Source of the DNA: Fusobacterium perfoetens
GTDB lineage: Bacteria; Fusobacteriota; Fusobacteriia; Fusobacteriales; Fusobacteriaceae
Assembly (NCBI RefSeq): GCF_021531475.1
Contig: NZ_JADYTX010000023.1
Coordinates: forward strand, 1-34,114
Reading direction: 5' to 3'
DNA length: 34,114 bases
Shown: one piece after another, positions 8,435 through 16,956 of the stretch
How positions within the stretch are numbered: the stretch's first letter is position 1
Layout: every line of letters begins with the position of its first letter
Program-made: the position numbers and the translations under genes
Notes under the pieces: generated by a model
Database searches by the model: none
Seen by the model: the letters and a program-made list of their open reading frames with translations, nothing else
What the model was told of the DNA's origin: nothing

Positions 8435-8531
8435 CTATACTATATTAATTTTAAATTCTATTGACTTTTTAGAAAAATTTATATAACATATAATTGTTAG
8501 AGTTAAATTTTTATGTAGTTTAGGAGAAATT

Positions 8532-9269
8532 ATGCAAATTTACCAAAAAAATCAAATAATATATTTCTTTAAAATTTCTGGAATAGCTGTGATTTTATCA
8601 CTTATTTTATCATTTGGGGTACATCTTTTTGTAGAGTATCATCTAGAGATAGAGAAAATCCTTTTGACAGCTACCAAGATATTTTTTGATATACTGCCAC
8701 TTGTTTTTATAAAACAAAAGAACTTTTTATTTAAAGATGGTCCGGGAAAAGCCACTCTATTAATATTATACTATCTTTTACTTGTACCATTTATTGATTT
8801 TTCTTTGGAGTTAGATGAAAATAATAGAAATATTCAATATATTTTCCAATTCTTATCTATTTTCAATGTACTTCTTTTGATAATATCCCATATAATTTTG
8901 TTAAAATATGTAGTGATTGATTTCTTTAAAAGAAGAAGAAAAATTGTTGCAAGGGATATAGGAATAGTAATTACAACTTATATGACAATTGCCATAAGTT
9001 TTGGATTAATATATACTTTGCTTAGTCTGTTTAGTAAAGAGCCAGTATTCAATGGAGTTAATCAGGCTGTGCCAACATTCCATTTTTATCTACAACATAT
9101 CTATTTTAGCTTTATAACCATTGCTACTGTTGGTTACGGAGATATTTATCCAATAACACCTATTGGACATTTCTTAGTGGTTATGGAGATTATGATGGGG
9201 ATTATCTTAACAAATGTTATCTTGGGACTTGTTATAGGTTCTGGTATTTTAACGACTGATAAAAAATAA
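8532..9269 (+). CDS. Potassium channel protein (Ion_trans_2 type)
   Basis: A 245-residue integral membrane protein with about six hydrophobic segments and the K+ selectivity filter TVGYGD at residues 199-204. The filter lies between the pore helix (HIYFSFITIA) and the last membrane helix (VVMEIMMGIILTNVIL). A basic patch (FFKRRRKIVARD) follows the fourth segment, but I see no regular arginine-spaced voltage sensor. No RCK/TrkA-N domain follows the pore, so any gating partner is encoded elsewhere. AGGAG lies six bases before ATG 8532. The gene stands alone between two terminators. Confidence 0.9.
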   Translation: MQIYQKNQIIYFFKISGIAVILSLILSFGVHLFVEYHLEIEKILLTATKIFFDILPLVFIKQKNFLFKDGPGKATLLILYYLLLVPFIDFSLELDENNRNIQYIFQFLSIFNVLLLIISHIILLKYVVIDFFKRRRKIVARDIGIVITTYMTIAISFGLIYTLLSLFSKEPVFNGVNQAVPTFHFYLQHIYFSFITIATVGYGDIYPITPIGHFLVVMEIMMGIILTNVILGLVIGSGILTTDKK

Positions 9270-9271
9270 AA

Positions 9272-9305
9272 ATAGAAAGTTATCGATTTTTCGATAGCTT
9301 TCTAT
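9272..9305. terminator. Bidirectional intrinsic terminator
   Basis: A 16-bp stem (AGAAAGTTATCGA / TCGATAGCTTTCT plus flanking pairs, one GU) has a TTTT loop. On the minus strand it is followed by T-rich sequence, so it best serves the CARF gene transcribed towards it. It also lies right after the channel gene. Confidence 0.8.
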
Positions 9306-9374
9306 CTATTGAAACCTTTTTTGTGTAAACTTATTTTAATGCAATCTTTTTTATTTAATTTCTTTAAAATATAT

Positions 9375-11144
9375 TTATATAAGATTATATATTTCAGGAT
9401 TTATTTTTATAGAATGTTGAAAATCAACCTCTGTTGTTTTATAAGTATCCTTTTGATAAATAATAATATCTGGTAAAATAATATTATCTTTTTTAGCAAT
9501 CTCTTTTATATTTTGATTGAAGTCTTTTATTTTATTCTTTAATGTGGTTAAATTTTTTCTAAAACGTCCTTTTTCTTTTTCATCTTCAAGATAATCAGCT
9601 TTTTTTGAAAGATTTGTCAATTTACCATAGAGAATTTTTCCATTTATCTCTTCATCTGGAATTTCTAAAAGCTCTAATAAAAGTTTAAATCCTTTTTTCC
9701 AAATAAAATCTAGTTCTGAATATTCTTTTACATTTATAGATAAGCCAAATTTTTCTATATATAGTATATTATTTTTAAAATAAAAATCACCTTTGATATT
9801 TTCTGTAAGAATGTTTTTAGTATCTATATTTTCAAGTTCTTCATCAATATTTATATCAAATATCATTTTAGAATTCTTTAATAACTTTTCTTTTGGAATA
9901 TCAGGTTCATCAAGTTCTCTTAAAATAGAAGAAATCATTTTTAATAAAAATCTATCATAGGAATAAAAATCCTCTCTTTTATTATTTTTAAAAAACTCCA
10001 AAACTAGATAAAAATATATTTTATCTCTTTCAAAGAATAGATAAGATGCTTTATCAGCAATAGACTTTTCATCAAAAGAGAATAGTTTTAAAAACTTTGT
10101 TTTCCAAGAAAAGTTTCTTGGTTCAAGTTCTTCTTCCTCTTCATTATTTTCCTCATAATAGATCAAAGCGAACATATATTCCAAAAACTTCTTTATTTTA
10201 CCTTGAATAATAATATCTTTTGTAATGTTGTCAGTTAATTCTCTAAAAAAATCTTCTAAGGAGTTATAAAAATTATCTCTATCTAAAGTTATCATATTTT
10301 CAAAAGAGTACAGTTTCTTTAACTCTCTAAAGAAAATTTTCATATTTTTATTTCCAACTTTTTCATAAAGATTTTCAACTAAAGAAAAATTATACTCTTT
10401 TATACCTGTATTTATTTGAGAATAGATTCTAGAATTTTCTTTTCTAGGTTCTATCATAATTTTTAATCTTGTGGTAAAAGGTAATCTTTTAAAAAATTTA
10501 TTATTTGGGATAGAGTATTCGTCTTTGTCACCATTTTTTTCATAAGCAATCAACTGCTCTGTATACCAATTTATAGCATATATATCATTTTCTACAGCTA
10601 ATTTATAAAAAAATATAGAAACATATTTCATTCCTAATGTCAGATCTATTATTGTATTTTCCTTAGTTATATCTCTATCTTTTAATATATATTTTACTTT
10701 TCTTTCTATATCGTTATATCCATTAGAAAAATCAGCTAGAATAGGTGTAAAGTTAATTCCAACATATTCTTTTTCCAATAATTCAAAATACTGTTTACTT
10801 TCAGATGAATAAATAATTATAAATTCTTGGATATTTTCAAAAACCTTTAAATTTTTATTTAATATATTTTCATCAAGAATATTTTCTATTTCATTTTTAT
10901 TTTTTATAGGAGAAATACTTAAAAACATTATTAAAGTTTTAATTTTATCAGTATCTATCTTTTGAGATAAAATCTGTTTATTGTTTTTTATAATATTATT
11001 ATAATTATCAATAAGCTGAATTTTTTCATTTTCTCCTATTTTTTCATTAAGATGATATTTAGTAAATAATTCTACTTGATTTTCTGAAATTTGGTTTTTA
11101 ATAAAATGTTCTTTTATAATTTTTTTTATATCATTTCTATTCAT
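9375..11144 (-). CDS. CARF-domain protein of the type III CRISPR accessory kind, effector part unassigned
   Basis: A 589-residue acidic, soluble protein. Residues about 68-200 read as a Rossmann-like CARF sensor: strand LIMFLSIS, strand EFIIIYSS, an ADFSNGY turn, then DLTLGMKYVS at 167-176 in the place of the usual DxTGGxKxM motif, followed by a helix and NDIYAINWY. CARF domains bind cyclic oligoadenylates made by Cas10. The rest is helical. I see no R-x(4-6)-H motif of a HEPN ribonuclease (only three His in the protein), so it is not a standard Csm6/Csx1. Around residues 500-560 there is a winged-helix-like basic stretch. It has its own strong promoter, downstream of the mini CRISPR locus and its terminator. 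The effector may be new, lost, or regulatory. Confidence 0.65.
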   Translation of the reverse strand: MNRNDIKKIIKEHFIKNQISENQVELFTKYHLNEKIGENEKIQLIDNYNNIIKNNKQILSQKIDTDKIKTLIMFLSISPIKNKNEIENILDENILNKNLKVFENIQEFIIIYSSESKQYFELLEKEYVGINFTPILADFSNGYNDIERKVKYILKDRDITKENTIIDLTLGMKYVSIFFYKLAVENDIYAINWYTEQLIAYEKNGDKDEYSIPNNKFFKRLPFTTRLKIMIEPRKENSRIYSQINTGIKEYNFSLVENLYEKVGNKNMKIFFRELKKLYSFENMITLDRDNFYNSLEDFFRELTDNITKDIIIQGKIKKFLEYMFALIYYEENNEEEEELEPRNFSWKTKFLKLFSFDEKSIADKASYLFFERDKIYFYLVLEFFKNNKREDFYSYDRFLLKMISSILRELDEPDIPKEKLLKNSKMIFDINIDEELENIDTKNILTENIKGDFYFKNNILYIEKFGLSINVKEYSELDFIWKKGFKLLLELLEIPDEEINGKILYGKLTNLSKKADYLEDEKEKGRFRKNLTTLKNKIKDFNQNIKEIAKKDNIILPDIIIYQKDTYKTTEVDFQHSIKINPEIYNLI

Positions 11145-11167
11145 AATATCTCCTTTTTTCTAATATA

Positions 11168-11196
11168 AATATACCTCTTTTTTTAAGAAATGTCAA
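11168..11196 (-). promoter_or_regulatory. Sigma70 promoter of the CARF gene
   Basis: On the minus strand, TTGACA (11196-11191) and TATATT (11173-11168) are separated by 17 bases. An AAGGAG ribosome site and ATG 11144 follow. The CARF gene can therefore be transcribed independently of the mini-array upstream. Confidence 0.75.
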
Positions 11197-11260
11197 CGGA
11201 ACTTATAAATATATACTGAATATTAACATTTTATAATTACCTTTTTTTATTTTTAATTAC

Positions 11261-11290
11261 AAAAAAAATCCCTAAGAAAACTTAGAGATT
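11261..11290 (-). terminator. Intrinsic terminator of the one-repeat CRISPR mini-locus
   Basis: On the minus strand AATCTCTAAG and CTTAGGGATT form a 10-bp stem (one GU) with loop TTTT, followed by a run of T. It ends the transcript of the leader, repeat and hairpin before the CARF promoter. Confidence 0.85.
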
Positions 11291-11359
11291 TTATTTAAGA
11301 TTATTATTTAGATAATATTTTTAATTTTACAAACGTACTTTTTTGTACACTTGTAAAAT
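11288..11359 (-). ncRNA. Spacer-sized hairpin plus diverged repeat of the mini-locus
   Basis: Read on the minus strand, right after the intact repeat, the spacer position (11324-11359) is filled by a hairpin. The outer stem is ATTTTACAA / TTGTAAAAT (9 bp), then two GU/UG wobble pairs, inner stem GTAC/GTAC, and an A6 loop. In the minus-strand RNA this is a near-continuous 15-bp helix; in the opposite strand the wobbles become A-C mismatches, so the structure belongs to the RNA made from the leader. Positions 11288-11324 then align as a diverged 37-bp repeat (shared TATTATCTA and final TAAAAT) with those of the hairpin array at 25.3-25.9 kb. The terminator overlaps its end. Confidence 0.75.
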
Positions 11360-11361
11360 AT

Positions 11362-11398
11362 GTTTTAACCCTTGTTTTAAATGGATATGTTTCTTAAT
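11362..11398 (-). CRISPR. Solitary 37-bp CRISPR repeat next to a full leader
   Basis: One copy of the same 37-bp repeat as in the two larger arrays, on the minus strand, with a single change near its 3' part (AAGGGTTAAAAC instead of AAGGATTAAAAC). It is followed by a hairpin instead of an ordinary spacer. There is no second intact repeat. Confidence 0.9.
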
Positions 11399-11697
11399 AG
11401 CTACTTATACTTATTTTCAATCTTTTCTTCATTTTATCATATGAGCAAAATTTGCTCTGCTGTTCGTCATTTTATTTTTTTATTTTCCAATGTACTATAT
11501 TCTTATACAAGTTTTTTGTATTTTTTGTTAGCTAACGAGCGTGATTTTCTTACTCTCCTTTACTCCACACCTTTTTGGTCAATTATTTTAAGAAAAATCA
11601 ACTGACTGAAAAAGTATCTCCTAATCAAAGTATAACACAAAAGAGATTTTTTTCAATAAAACTGTCTAAAAAATATTTTATTAAAAAATAATTCTTT
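11399..11697 (-). promoter_or_regulatory. CRISPR leader, copy A (minus strand)
   Basis: About 300 bp nearly identical to the leaders of the two CRISPR arrays, in opposite orientation. It holds TTGAAA (11656-11651) and TATACT (11634-11629) 16 bases apart, then a roughly 230-base conserved transcribed stretch ending at the repeat. Homology with copy B extends beyond the promoter to about 11697. The conserved reverse-strand 74-codon frame in all three copies is a by-product of the leader's identity, not a likely gene. From 11698 to the selD upstream region I see no gene. Confidence 0.85.
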
Positions 11698-11809
11698 CCT
11701 TTTTTTGTTTATTTCTCCTAAAAAATATAGAAAAATCTAAAATATTTAATCAATATTATCCCTATTGTTCTGATAAAATTTTTCTATAAATAACAACTCC
11801 CAAATTAAT

Positions 11810-11892
11810 TTCAATCCTTTAAAAAATAAAAAAAAGATGATATAATAACATATAAATAAAAAAATTGGAGGAATAATATGAAAAAACTTTTA
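11810..11892 (+). repeat. selD 5' region, exact copy present inverted at 26084-26166
   Basis: These 83 bases hold the end of a frame reading NFNPLKNKKKMI and stop, a TATAAT-like element, the TTGGAGG ribosome site and the first five codons of selD. The same 83 bases occur on the minus strand at 26166-26084. Outside this block the two loci differ. Confidence 0.9.
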
Positions 11893-12903
11893 AATAGATG
11901 TTCCATAGGTGGCTGAGCTAGTAAAATAGGGCCAGAGGCTCTTTCAAATATATTAGAAACTATACCAGTAAAAGAGGATAAAAATTTATTAGTTGGCTAC
12001 GAAAAGTCTGATGATGCAAGTGTGTATCAAATTTCAGATGACAAAGCTATTATCCAAACTTTAGATTTTTTCACTCCAATGGTTGATGACCCATATATTT
12101 TTGGACAGATAGCGGCGGCTAACTCTCTAAGTGATGTTTATGCTATGGGTGGAAAACCTATTACAGCTATGAATATAGTTTGTTTTCCAGAAAGAGAAGA
12201 TGTAAATATTTTAAAAGAGATACTAAGGGGAGGAGCTGAGAAAATCCTTGAGTCAGGAGCAGTCCTAAGTGGTGGACACTCTATCTATGACCAAGAGATA
12301 AAATATGGACTTTCTGTAACTGGGGTTTGTTCTCCCAAAAAAATTCTAAAAAATCACGGCTCTTGTGAGGGAGATATATTAGTCCTTACTAAACCTTTGG
12401 GGACTGGGATTTTGACAACAGCCTCAAAAATGGGGGAACTAACTGATGAACAGATGAAAGAGGTTATAAAAAATATGACCACTCTTAACAAATATGCTGG
12501 GGAGATAATCACAAAATATCCTGTAACAGCTTGTACAGATATTACAGGTTTTGGATTTTTAGGACACCTTTACGAAATGGCTAGCTCTTCAGAAAAAACT
12601 TTTATTATCGAAAGCCAGTACGTACCATATCTAAGTGGTGCTAAGGAGTTTGCAAAGGATTTCTACATCACTGGTAGTGGTCAAAGAAATAGAAAATCTT
12701 TAGAAGGAAAGGTAAAGTTTGAAAATATCCCTTTCGAGATAGAGGAGATTTTATTTGACCCTCAGACATCAGGAGGACTTTTATTCTCTGTACCAGTGGA
12801 GTATATAACTTATGTTATGGAAGAATTAAGTGGTTTGGAGATAAAATCTGCAATCGTTGGAAGTGTAGAGAAAAAAGGGGAGTTTAGCATAATAGTAAGA
12901 TAG
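11878..12903 (+). CDS. selD: Selenide, water dikinase, itself a selenoprotein (in-frame UGA)
   Basis: Makes selenophosphate from selenide and ATP, the selenium donor for selenocysteine. The start is ATG 11878 after TTGGAGG. The 13th codon is TGA (11914-11916) in the motif C-S-I-G-G-U-A-S-K, exactly where SelD has its catalytic Cys or Sec, with the essential Lys at 16. Read through, the product is 341 residues, the normal SelD length. Later motifs fit: DDAS near residue 41, QTLDFFTPMVDDP near 60, GGHS near 137 and DPQTSGGLL near 300. A naive annotation would call a start at 12022 and lose the active site. First gene of the selenium operon; selA follows after 29 bases. The downstream selA and selB supply the machinery needed to decode this UGA. 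Confidence 0.96.
11914..11945 (+). promoter_or_regulatory. Candidate bacterial SECIS element in selD
   Basis: Starting at the UGA, the mRNA can form a hairpin GGGCC (11929-11933) / GGCUC (11937-11941) with loop AGA, 13 bases after the UGA. An alternative longer pairing is GAGCU (11915-11919) with GGCUC. A stem-loop at this distance is what SelB needs on bacterial mRNAs. The exact fold is not settled by eye. Confidence 0.55.
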
Positions 12904-12932
12904 GTTTTATCCTTTTTGATGCAAGGAGAACT

Positions 12933-14342
12933 ATGAAAGAAAGATTGCTTAGAAGTCTGCCAAAGGTGGATATTCTGCTTAAAGATAAAGATTTACAAAA
13001 TATCAAAGAAAGTGTAGACTACTACACTTTTTTGTGGTGTATAAAAAATGTTCTAGAAAGTTTTAGAGAAAATATCAAAAATTCGAATGATAAAGATTTA
13101 GAAAAACTATCTAATAATCTTTTGGTTAGTATTAAAAAATCTATTATAGAACTTATCCAAAAGGAAAAAAGAAAAAGACTTCAAAAGGTTTTTAATGGAA
13201 CTGGAACTATTATCCACACAAACCTTGGAAGAAGTGTTTTCTCTAAAAAAATAGCTAAAAATATTTCTGACATTCTCTCATCTTATACAAATCTCGAATA
13301 CAATATCGAAAGAGGGGAGAGGGGCAGTCGCTACGAAAACCTTGAAAAACTTATTTGTAAAGTTACACAGTGTGAGGGGGCTTTGGTGGTAAATAACAAT
13401 GCTGGAGCTGTACTTTTGACACTAAACGAGTTTTCTCAAGGGAAGAATGCTATTATCTCAAGAGGGGAGCTTGTGGAGATTGGCGGAAGTTTTAGAGTGC
13501 CAGAGATTATAAAATTTTCTGGGGCTAGACTTTTGGAAGTAGGTACAACTAATAGAACTCACTTGGAAGATTATGAAAGTGCCATTGATGAAACAAGCGG
13601 AGTTTTGTTAAAAGTCCACACATCTAATTATAAGATAAAAGGTTTTACAAAAGATGTACCACTAGCTGATTTGGTGGAGCTTGGGAAGAAAAAAAATCTT
13701 TTGGTAATAGAGGATTTAGGTAGCGGTAACCTTATTGAGTTTACAAAATATGGGGTTATTCAAGAGCCAACTATAAAGAAAAGCCTAGAGTGTGGAGCTA
13801 GTCTTGTGATGTTTAGTGGAGACAAGCTTTTAGGTGGTTGCCAAGCTGGGATAATTGTTGGGAAAAAACATCTGATTGATAGGCTTAAGAAAAATCAATT
13901 TTTAAGAACTATAAGGGTGGATAAAATAACTATCGCTATTTTGGAAAATATTTTTAGGGCTTATCTTGATGAAAAAGAGGCTGTAAAAAATATCCCTACC
14001 CTTAGAATGATTACAGAAGATAAAAAAGATGTAGAAAAGAAAGCCTACAAACTTTCAAAGCTTTTAAATAATAAAAATATCTCTCACAGTGTAATACCTA
14101 CTAAAGCCACAATCGGTGGTGGAAGTATGCCTGAGGAGGAGATAGAGAGTTTTGGTATAGAGTTTAAGGGGGATATTTCTCCAAATAGACTGGAAGAATA
14201 TTTTAGAAAAAATCCTGTATCTATCATAGGTAGAATTGAAAAAAATCGTTTCTTTATAGATATGAAAACTATATTTGATGATGATATAGAGGAGCTTTCG
14301 GAGAATATAGAGAGGGTATTTTTGGAAAGAGGGATAAAATGA
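12933..14342 (+). CDS. selA: L-seryl-tRNA(Sec) selenium transferase
   Basis: A PLP enzyme that converts seryl-tRNA(Sec) to selenocysteyl-tRNA(Sec) with selenophosphate. The 469-residue length is normal. An N-terminal helical tRNA-binding domain (1-80) is followed by [15 protein letters not shown], the Gly-rich NNNAGAVLL near 155 and VEIGGSFR near 185. The PLP lysine is in [13 protein letters not shown] (about residue 298). AGGAG lies upstream of ATG 12933. The last codons overlap the start of selB (ATGA), so the two are translationally coupled. Confidence 0.96.
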   Translation: MKERLLRSLPKVDILLKDKDLQNIKESVDYYTFLWCIKNVLESFRENIKNSNDKDLEKLSNNLLVSIKKSIIELIQKEKRKRLQKVFNGTGTIIHTNLGRSVFSKKIAKNISDILSSYTNLEYNIERGERGSRYENLEKLICKVTQCEGALVVNNNAGAVLLTLNEFSQGKNAIISRGELVEIGGSFRVPEIIKFSGARLLEVGTTNRTHLEDYESAIDETSGVLLKVHTSNYKIKGFTKDVPLADLVELGKKKNLLVIEDLGSGNLIEFTKYGVIQEPTIKKSLECGASLVMFSGDKLLGGCQAGIIVGKKHLIDRLKKNQFLRTIRVDKITIAILENIFRAYLDEKEAVKNIPTLRMITEDKKDVEKKAYKLSKLLNNKNISHSVIPTKATIGGGSMPEEEIESFGIEFKGDISPNRLEEYFRKNPVSIIGRIEKNRFFIDMKTIFDDDIEELSENIERVFLERGIK

Positions 14343-16078
14343 AAAATATAATTATCGGAACAGCTGGGCATATTGACCACGGCAAGACTACCCTTATAAA
14401 ATATCTAACTGGTATTGATACAGATAGACTTCCCCAAGAAAAAGAGCGAGAGATGACTATTGATATAGGATTTTCTTACATAAGAGAGAACGATATAAAT
14501 ATAGGGATTGTTGATGTACCGGGACATCAAAAGTTTATAAAAAATATGTTAAGTGGTGTATCTGGGATAAATTATGTATTATTTCTTATAGCCTCAGATG
14601 ACGGAATTATGCCACAGACTGTTGAACATTTTGAAATCTTAAAACTTTTAGGGATAAAGTCTGGAATGATAATCCTCACTAAGACTGATTTAGTAAGTAA
14701 AGAAAAAATATCGGAGTTAAAATCTCAGATAAAGGAGAGGTTTAAGGGAAGTTTTTTAGAAAATTTTGATATTTTGGAAACCTCTATAAAAGATATAGAG
14801 AGCTTTGATAGATTAAAAATAAAACTTTTGGAAGATATATCTAAGTTACAATTAGAAAATCAAAATAAAGATTTCTTAATGTATATTGATAGAAGTTTCA
14901 CTATTAAAGGTGTAGGAGCTGTTGTTACTGGTAGCGTTTCATCTGGCAAAATAAACTTAGGAGATAATATCTACCTATACCCAGCTAGAAAAAAACTTAA
15001 GATAAAATCAATAGAAAACTTTGGAAACAGATTAGAAACTTTGGAGGAAAACTGCCGTGGAGCTTTAAATCTTGGAGGCGTTGATTACAAAGAGATAAAA
15101 AGAGGGGATTTTTTATATTCTGATGATAGTTTGATTTCTAGTGATAGGATTGATATATTTTTAACTTCCTTAGAAAACAAAACAATTAAAAACAATCAAA
15201 AAATAAGAATTTATCTAGGAACTGACGAAGTTATCGGAAAGATTTTACTTTTTGATAAATATAAAAATGGATATATAGGGCAAGTTGTCTTGGAAAAAGA
15301 GGTTTTTTCTTTTAAAAATCAACTGGGAATAATTAGAAGTTATTCGCCTATTGTTACACTTGGTGGTATAAAAATCCTAGATACCAAAGGGCAGAAAATA
15401 TCAAAGAAAAATAGTAATTACCAAATCTATATTGATAGATTAAAAGATATTTTTGATAACAAAGACTTTGACAAAAAAGATAGGGAAAATCTAAAAGAAA
15501 AGCTTATAGAACAATTAAAAACTTTTCATACAGATAACCCTTTAAAAAAAGGTATAAAACCTTTGGAGCTAGAAAAGATACTCTCAACTGACATAGGGGA
15601 TATTTTGGAAGATTTATCAAAAGAAAACCTTATAAAGATAGAAAATAACACTGTATCTCTGTATGATTTTAAGGTAAAACTTACTAAGGAGCAGAAAGAT
15701 TTAAAAGAAAAAATTTTTAAAATTTATAAAAATTCTGGATTTTATATGGTAAAATATGAGATAATAGAAAATATGCTAGGGGATTTTTATCCTAAAAAAG
15801 AGATAGAGAAAATCCACAGATTTATGGTAGAAAATCAAATGATAGTATATTTAGAAGAGGACAGATATATTTTATCAGGATTTTTTAAAGAGGCACAAAA
15901 AAGGCTTGTAGACTATTTCTCACAAGAGGATAATAGAAAAAATGGTATCACTCTTGGGGGATTTAGAGAACTTCTCGACACAAACCGTCAAAGTGCCATA
16001 AGCATAATAAATAAGCTAGAAAAAATAAAATTTTTAATCAATAGAGAAAATACAAGATTTCTTAGAGAGGGATTTTAA
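14339..16078 (+). CDS. selB: Selenocysteine-specific elongation factor
   Basis: A GTPase that carries Sec-tRNA(Sec) to the ribosome and binds the SECIS RNA. G motifs: [13 protein letters not shown] at residues 7-19, DVPGHQ near 59, and TKTD near 114 in place of NKxD. EF-Tu-like domains II and III follow, then about 220 residues of C-terminal winged helices (from about 380) that read the SECIS hairpin. At 579 residues it is slightly shorter than the E. coli protein but complete. It begins inside the selA stop (ATGA overlap). Confidence 0.96.
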   Translation: MKNIIIGTAGHIDHGKTTLIKYLTGIDTDRLPQEKEREMTIDIGFSYIRENDINIGIVDVPGHQKFIKNMLSGVSGINYVLFLIASDDGIMPQTVEHFEILKLLGIKSGMIILTKTDLVSKEKISELKSQIKERFKGSFLENFDILETSIKDIESFDRLKIKLLEDISKLQLENQNKDFLMYIDRSFTIKGVGAVVTGSVSSGKINLGDNIYLYPARKKLKIKSIENFGNRLETLEENCRGALNLGGVDYKEIKRGDFLYSDDSLISSDRIDIFLTSLENKTIKNNQKIRIYLGTDEVIGKILLFDKYKNGYIGQVVLEKEVFSFKNQLGIIRSYSPIVTLGGIKILDTKGQKISKKNSNYQIYIDRLKDIFDNKDFDKKDRENLKEKLIEQLKTFHTDNPLKKGIKPLELEKILSTDIGDILEDLSKENLIKIENNTVSLYDFKVKLTKEQKDLKEKIFKIYKNSGFYMVKYEIIENMLGDFYPKKEIEKIHRFMVENQMIVYLEEDRYILSGFFKEAQKRLVDYFSQEDNRKNGITLGGFRELLDTNRQSAISIINKLEKIKFLINRENTRFLREGF

Positions 16079-16088
16079 GGAGGAAAAA

Positions 16089-16664
16089 ATGGTAAAAGTA
16101 AATGCAGTTGGATTTGTTTGTCCAGTACCTGTTATTATGACAAAAAAAGCTCTAAATGAGATTGCAGAGGGAGAAGTTGAAGTTTTAGTTGACAACGAAA
16201 CAGCTAAACAAAACTTAGAAAAATTAGCTAAAGAGCTTGGATACGAGTTTAAATCTTGTGAAGTTGACGGAAATTTCCAAGTTATTATCAATAAAAAACC
16301 AAATGAAGATAAAAAAGAAACTAAAGAGGAAAATATAGTTGTAGTTATCGACTCTGATGAAATGGGAAAAGGAGACGAAGAGCTTGGAAAAATATTAGTA
16401 AAAGGATTTATCTATTCTTTGACAGAGATGGAAACTTTACCAAAAACAGTTATCCTTTATAACAAAGGGGTTTTACTTGCAACTGTAAATGAAAATACTA
16501 TTGAAGATTTGAAAAAACTTGAAAGTATGGGTGTTGAAGTAATCTCTTGTGGTACTTGTGCAAACTACTATCACGTTCAAGACAAGTTACAAGTTGGAAG
16601 TTTAACAAATATGTACACTATCGTTGATAGACAATTTAAGGCTACAAAATTAATAAGAGTTTAA
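16089..16664 (+). CDS. yedF: Selenium metabolism protein YedF
   Basis: A 191-residue protein with an N-terminal TusA-like domain (GFVCPVPVIMTKKAL, with the CPxP motif at 11-14) joined to a DsrE-like C-terminal domain (from about 85) containing SCGTCANYY near 153. The combination is that of the YedF family found beside selenium genes, thought to move or activate selenium or sulfur as persulfide/perselenide. The exact reaction is unknown. It begins ten bases after selB with an AAGGAGG site, and the next gene starts one base after its stop. Confidence 0.9.
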   Translation: MVKVNAVGFVCPVPVIMTKKALNEIAEGEVEVLVDNETAKQNLEKLAKELGYEFKSCEVDGNFQVIINKKPNEDKKETKEENIVVVIDSDEMGKGDEELGKILVKGFIYSLTEMETLPKTVILYNKGVLLATVNENTIEDLKKLESMGVEVISCGTCANYYHVQDKLQVGSLTNMYTIVDRQFKATKLIRV

Positions 16665-16665
16665 T

Positions 16666-16956
16666 ATGAAGTTACAAGAGAGATTTATAGTGATTTCTGC
16701 CGATTCCACTCATTTTGTTATAAGTCTTGAAAAAATCTTATTAGAAAATGATATTCAATGTAGAATAATACCACTTCCAGTAGAGATTTCTGCAAACTGT
16801 GGGTTGGCTGTGAAATTAGACGAAAAATATTTAGATAGAGCTAGAGAGATTATCCTAAAAAATAGTTTCTTGGTTAAGGTGGCTCTAATTGAAAAAAACG
16901 GACTTAAAAAAAATATTACTGAATTAGAGATTGGGGGAGAAAGTAGTGCTGAATAA
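16666..16956 (+). CDS. DUF3343 putative selenium/sulfur carrier protein
   Basis: A 96-residue protein of the DUF3343 family. The core motif is IPLPVEISANCGLAVKL, whose Cys (residue 45) in NCG is the likely carrier residue, on a ferredoxin-like fold. These proteins regularly sit next to YedF and selenium genes and are proposed to pass selenium or sulfur between Cys residues. Here it follows yedF by one base and overlaps the next gene, so it is part of the same transcript. The C-terminal tail after residue 85 is not conserved in pattern and overlaps the next ribosome site. Confidence 0.8.
   Translation: MKLQERFIVISADSTHFVISLEKILLENDIQCRIIPLPVEISANCGLAVKLDEKYLDRAREIILKNSFLVKVALIEKNGLKKNITELEIGGESSAE

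Noticed and set aside
11381-11605. 74-codon frame antisense to leader A, also present antisense to leaders B (21600-21824) and C (24457-24681)
   Set aside because: The three products are alike only because the leaders are alike. The frames start inside the repeat, have no ribosome site, and run against the leader transcript.
11698-11877. tRNA(Sec) gene (selC) near the selenium operon
   Set aside because: No sequence with a tRNA T-arm and the long extra arm of selC was seen in the flanks or intergenic regions.
11878-12021. Reading selD as a pseudogene because of TGA at codon 13
   Set aside because: The TGA falls exactly at the known Cys/Sec position, the frame is otherwise intact, and selA and selB follow.
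14084-14380. Reverse-strand frames across selA/selB and other shadow frames (for example 16034-16291, 17216-17527, 20129-20443, 26911-27195)
   Set aside because: They lie opposite well-supported genes, lack ribosome sites and show no recognisable protein pattern.
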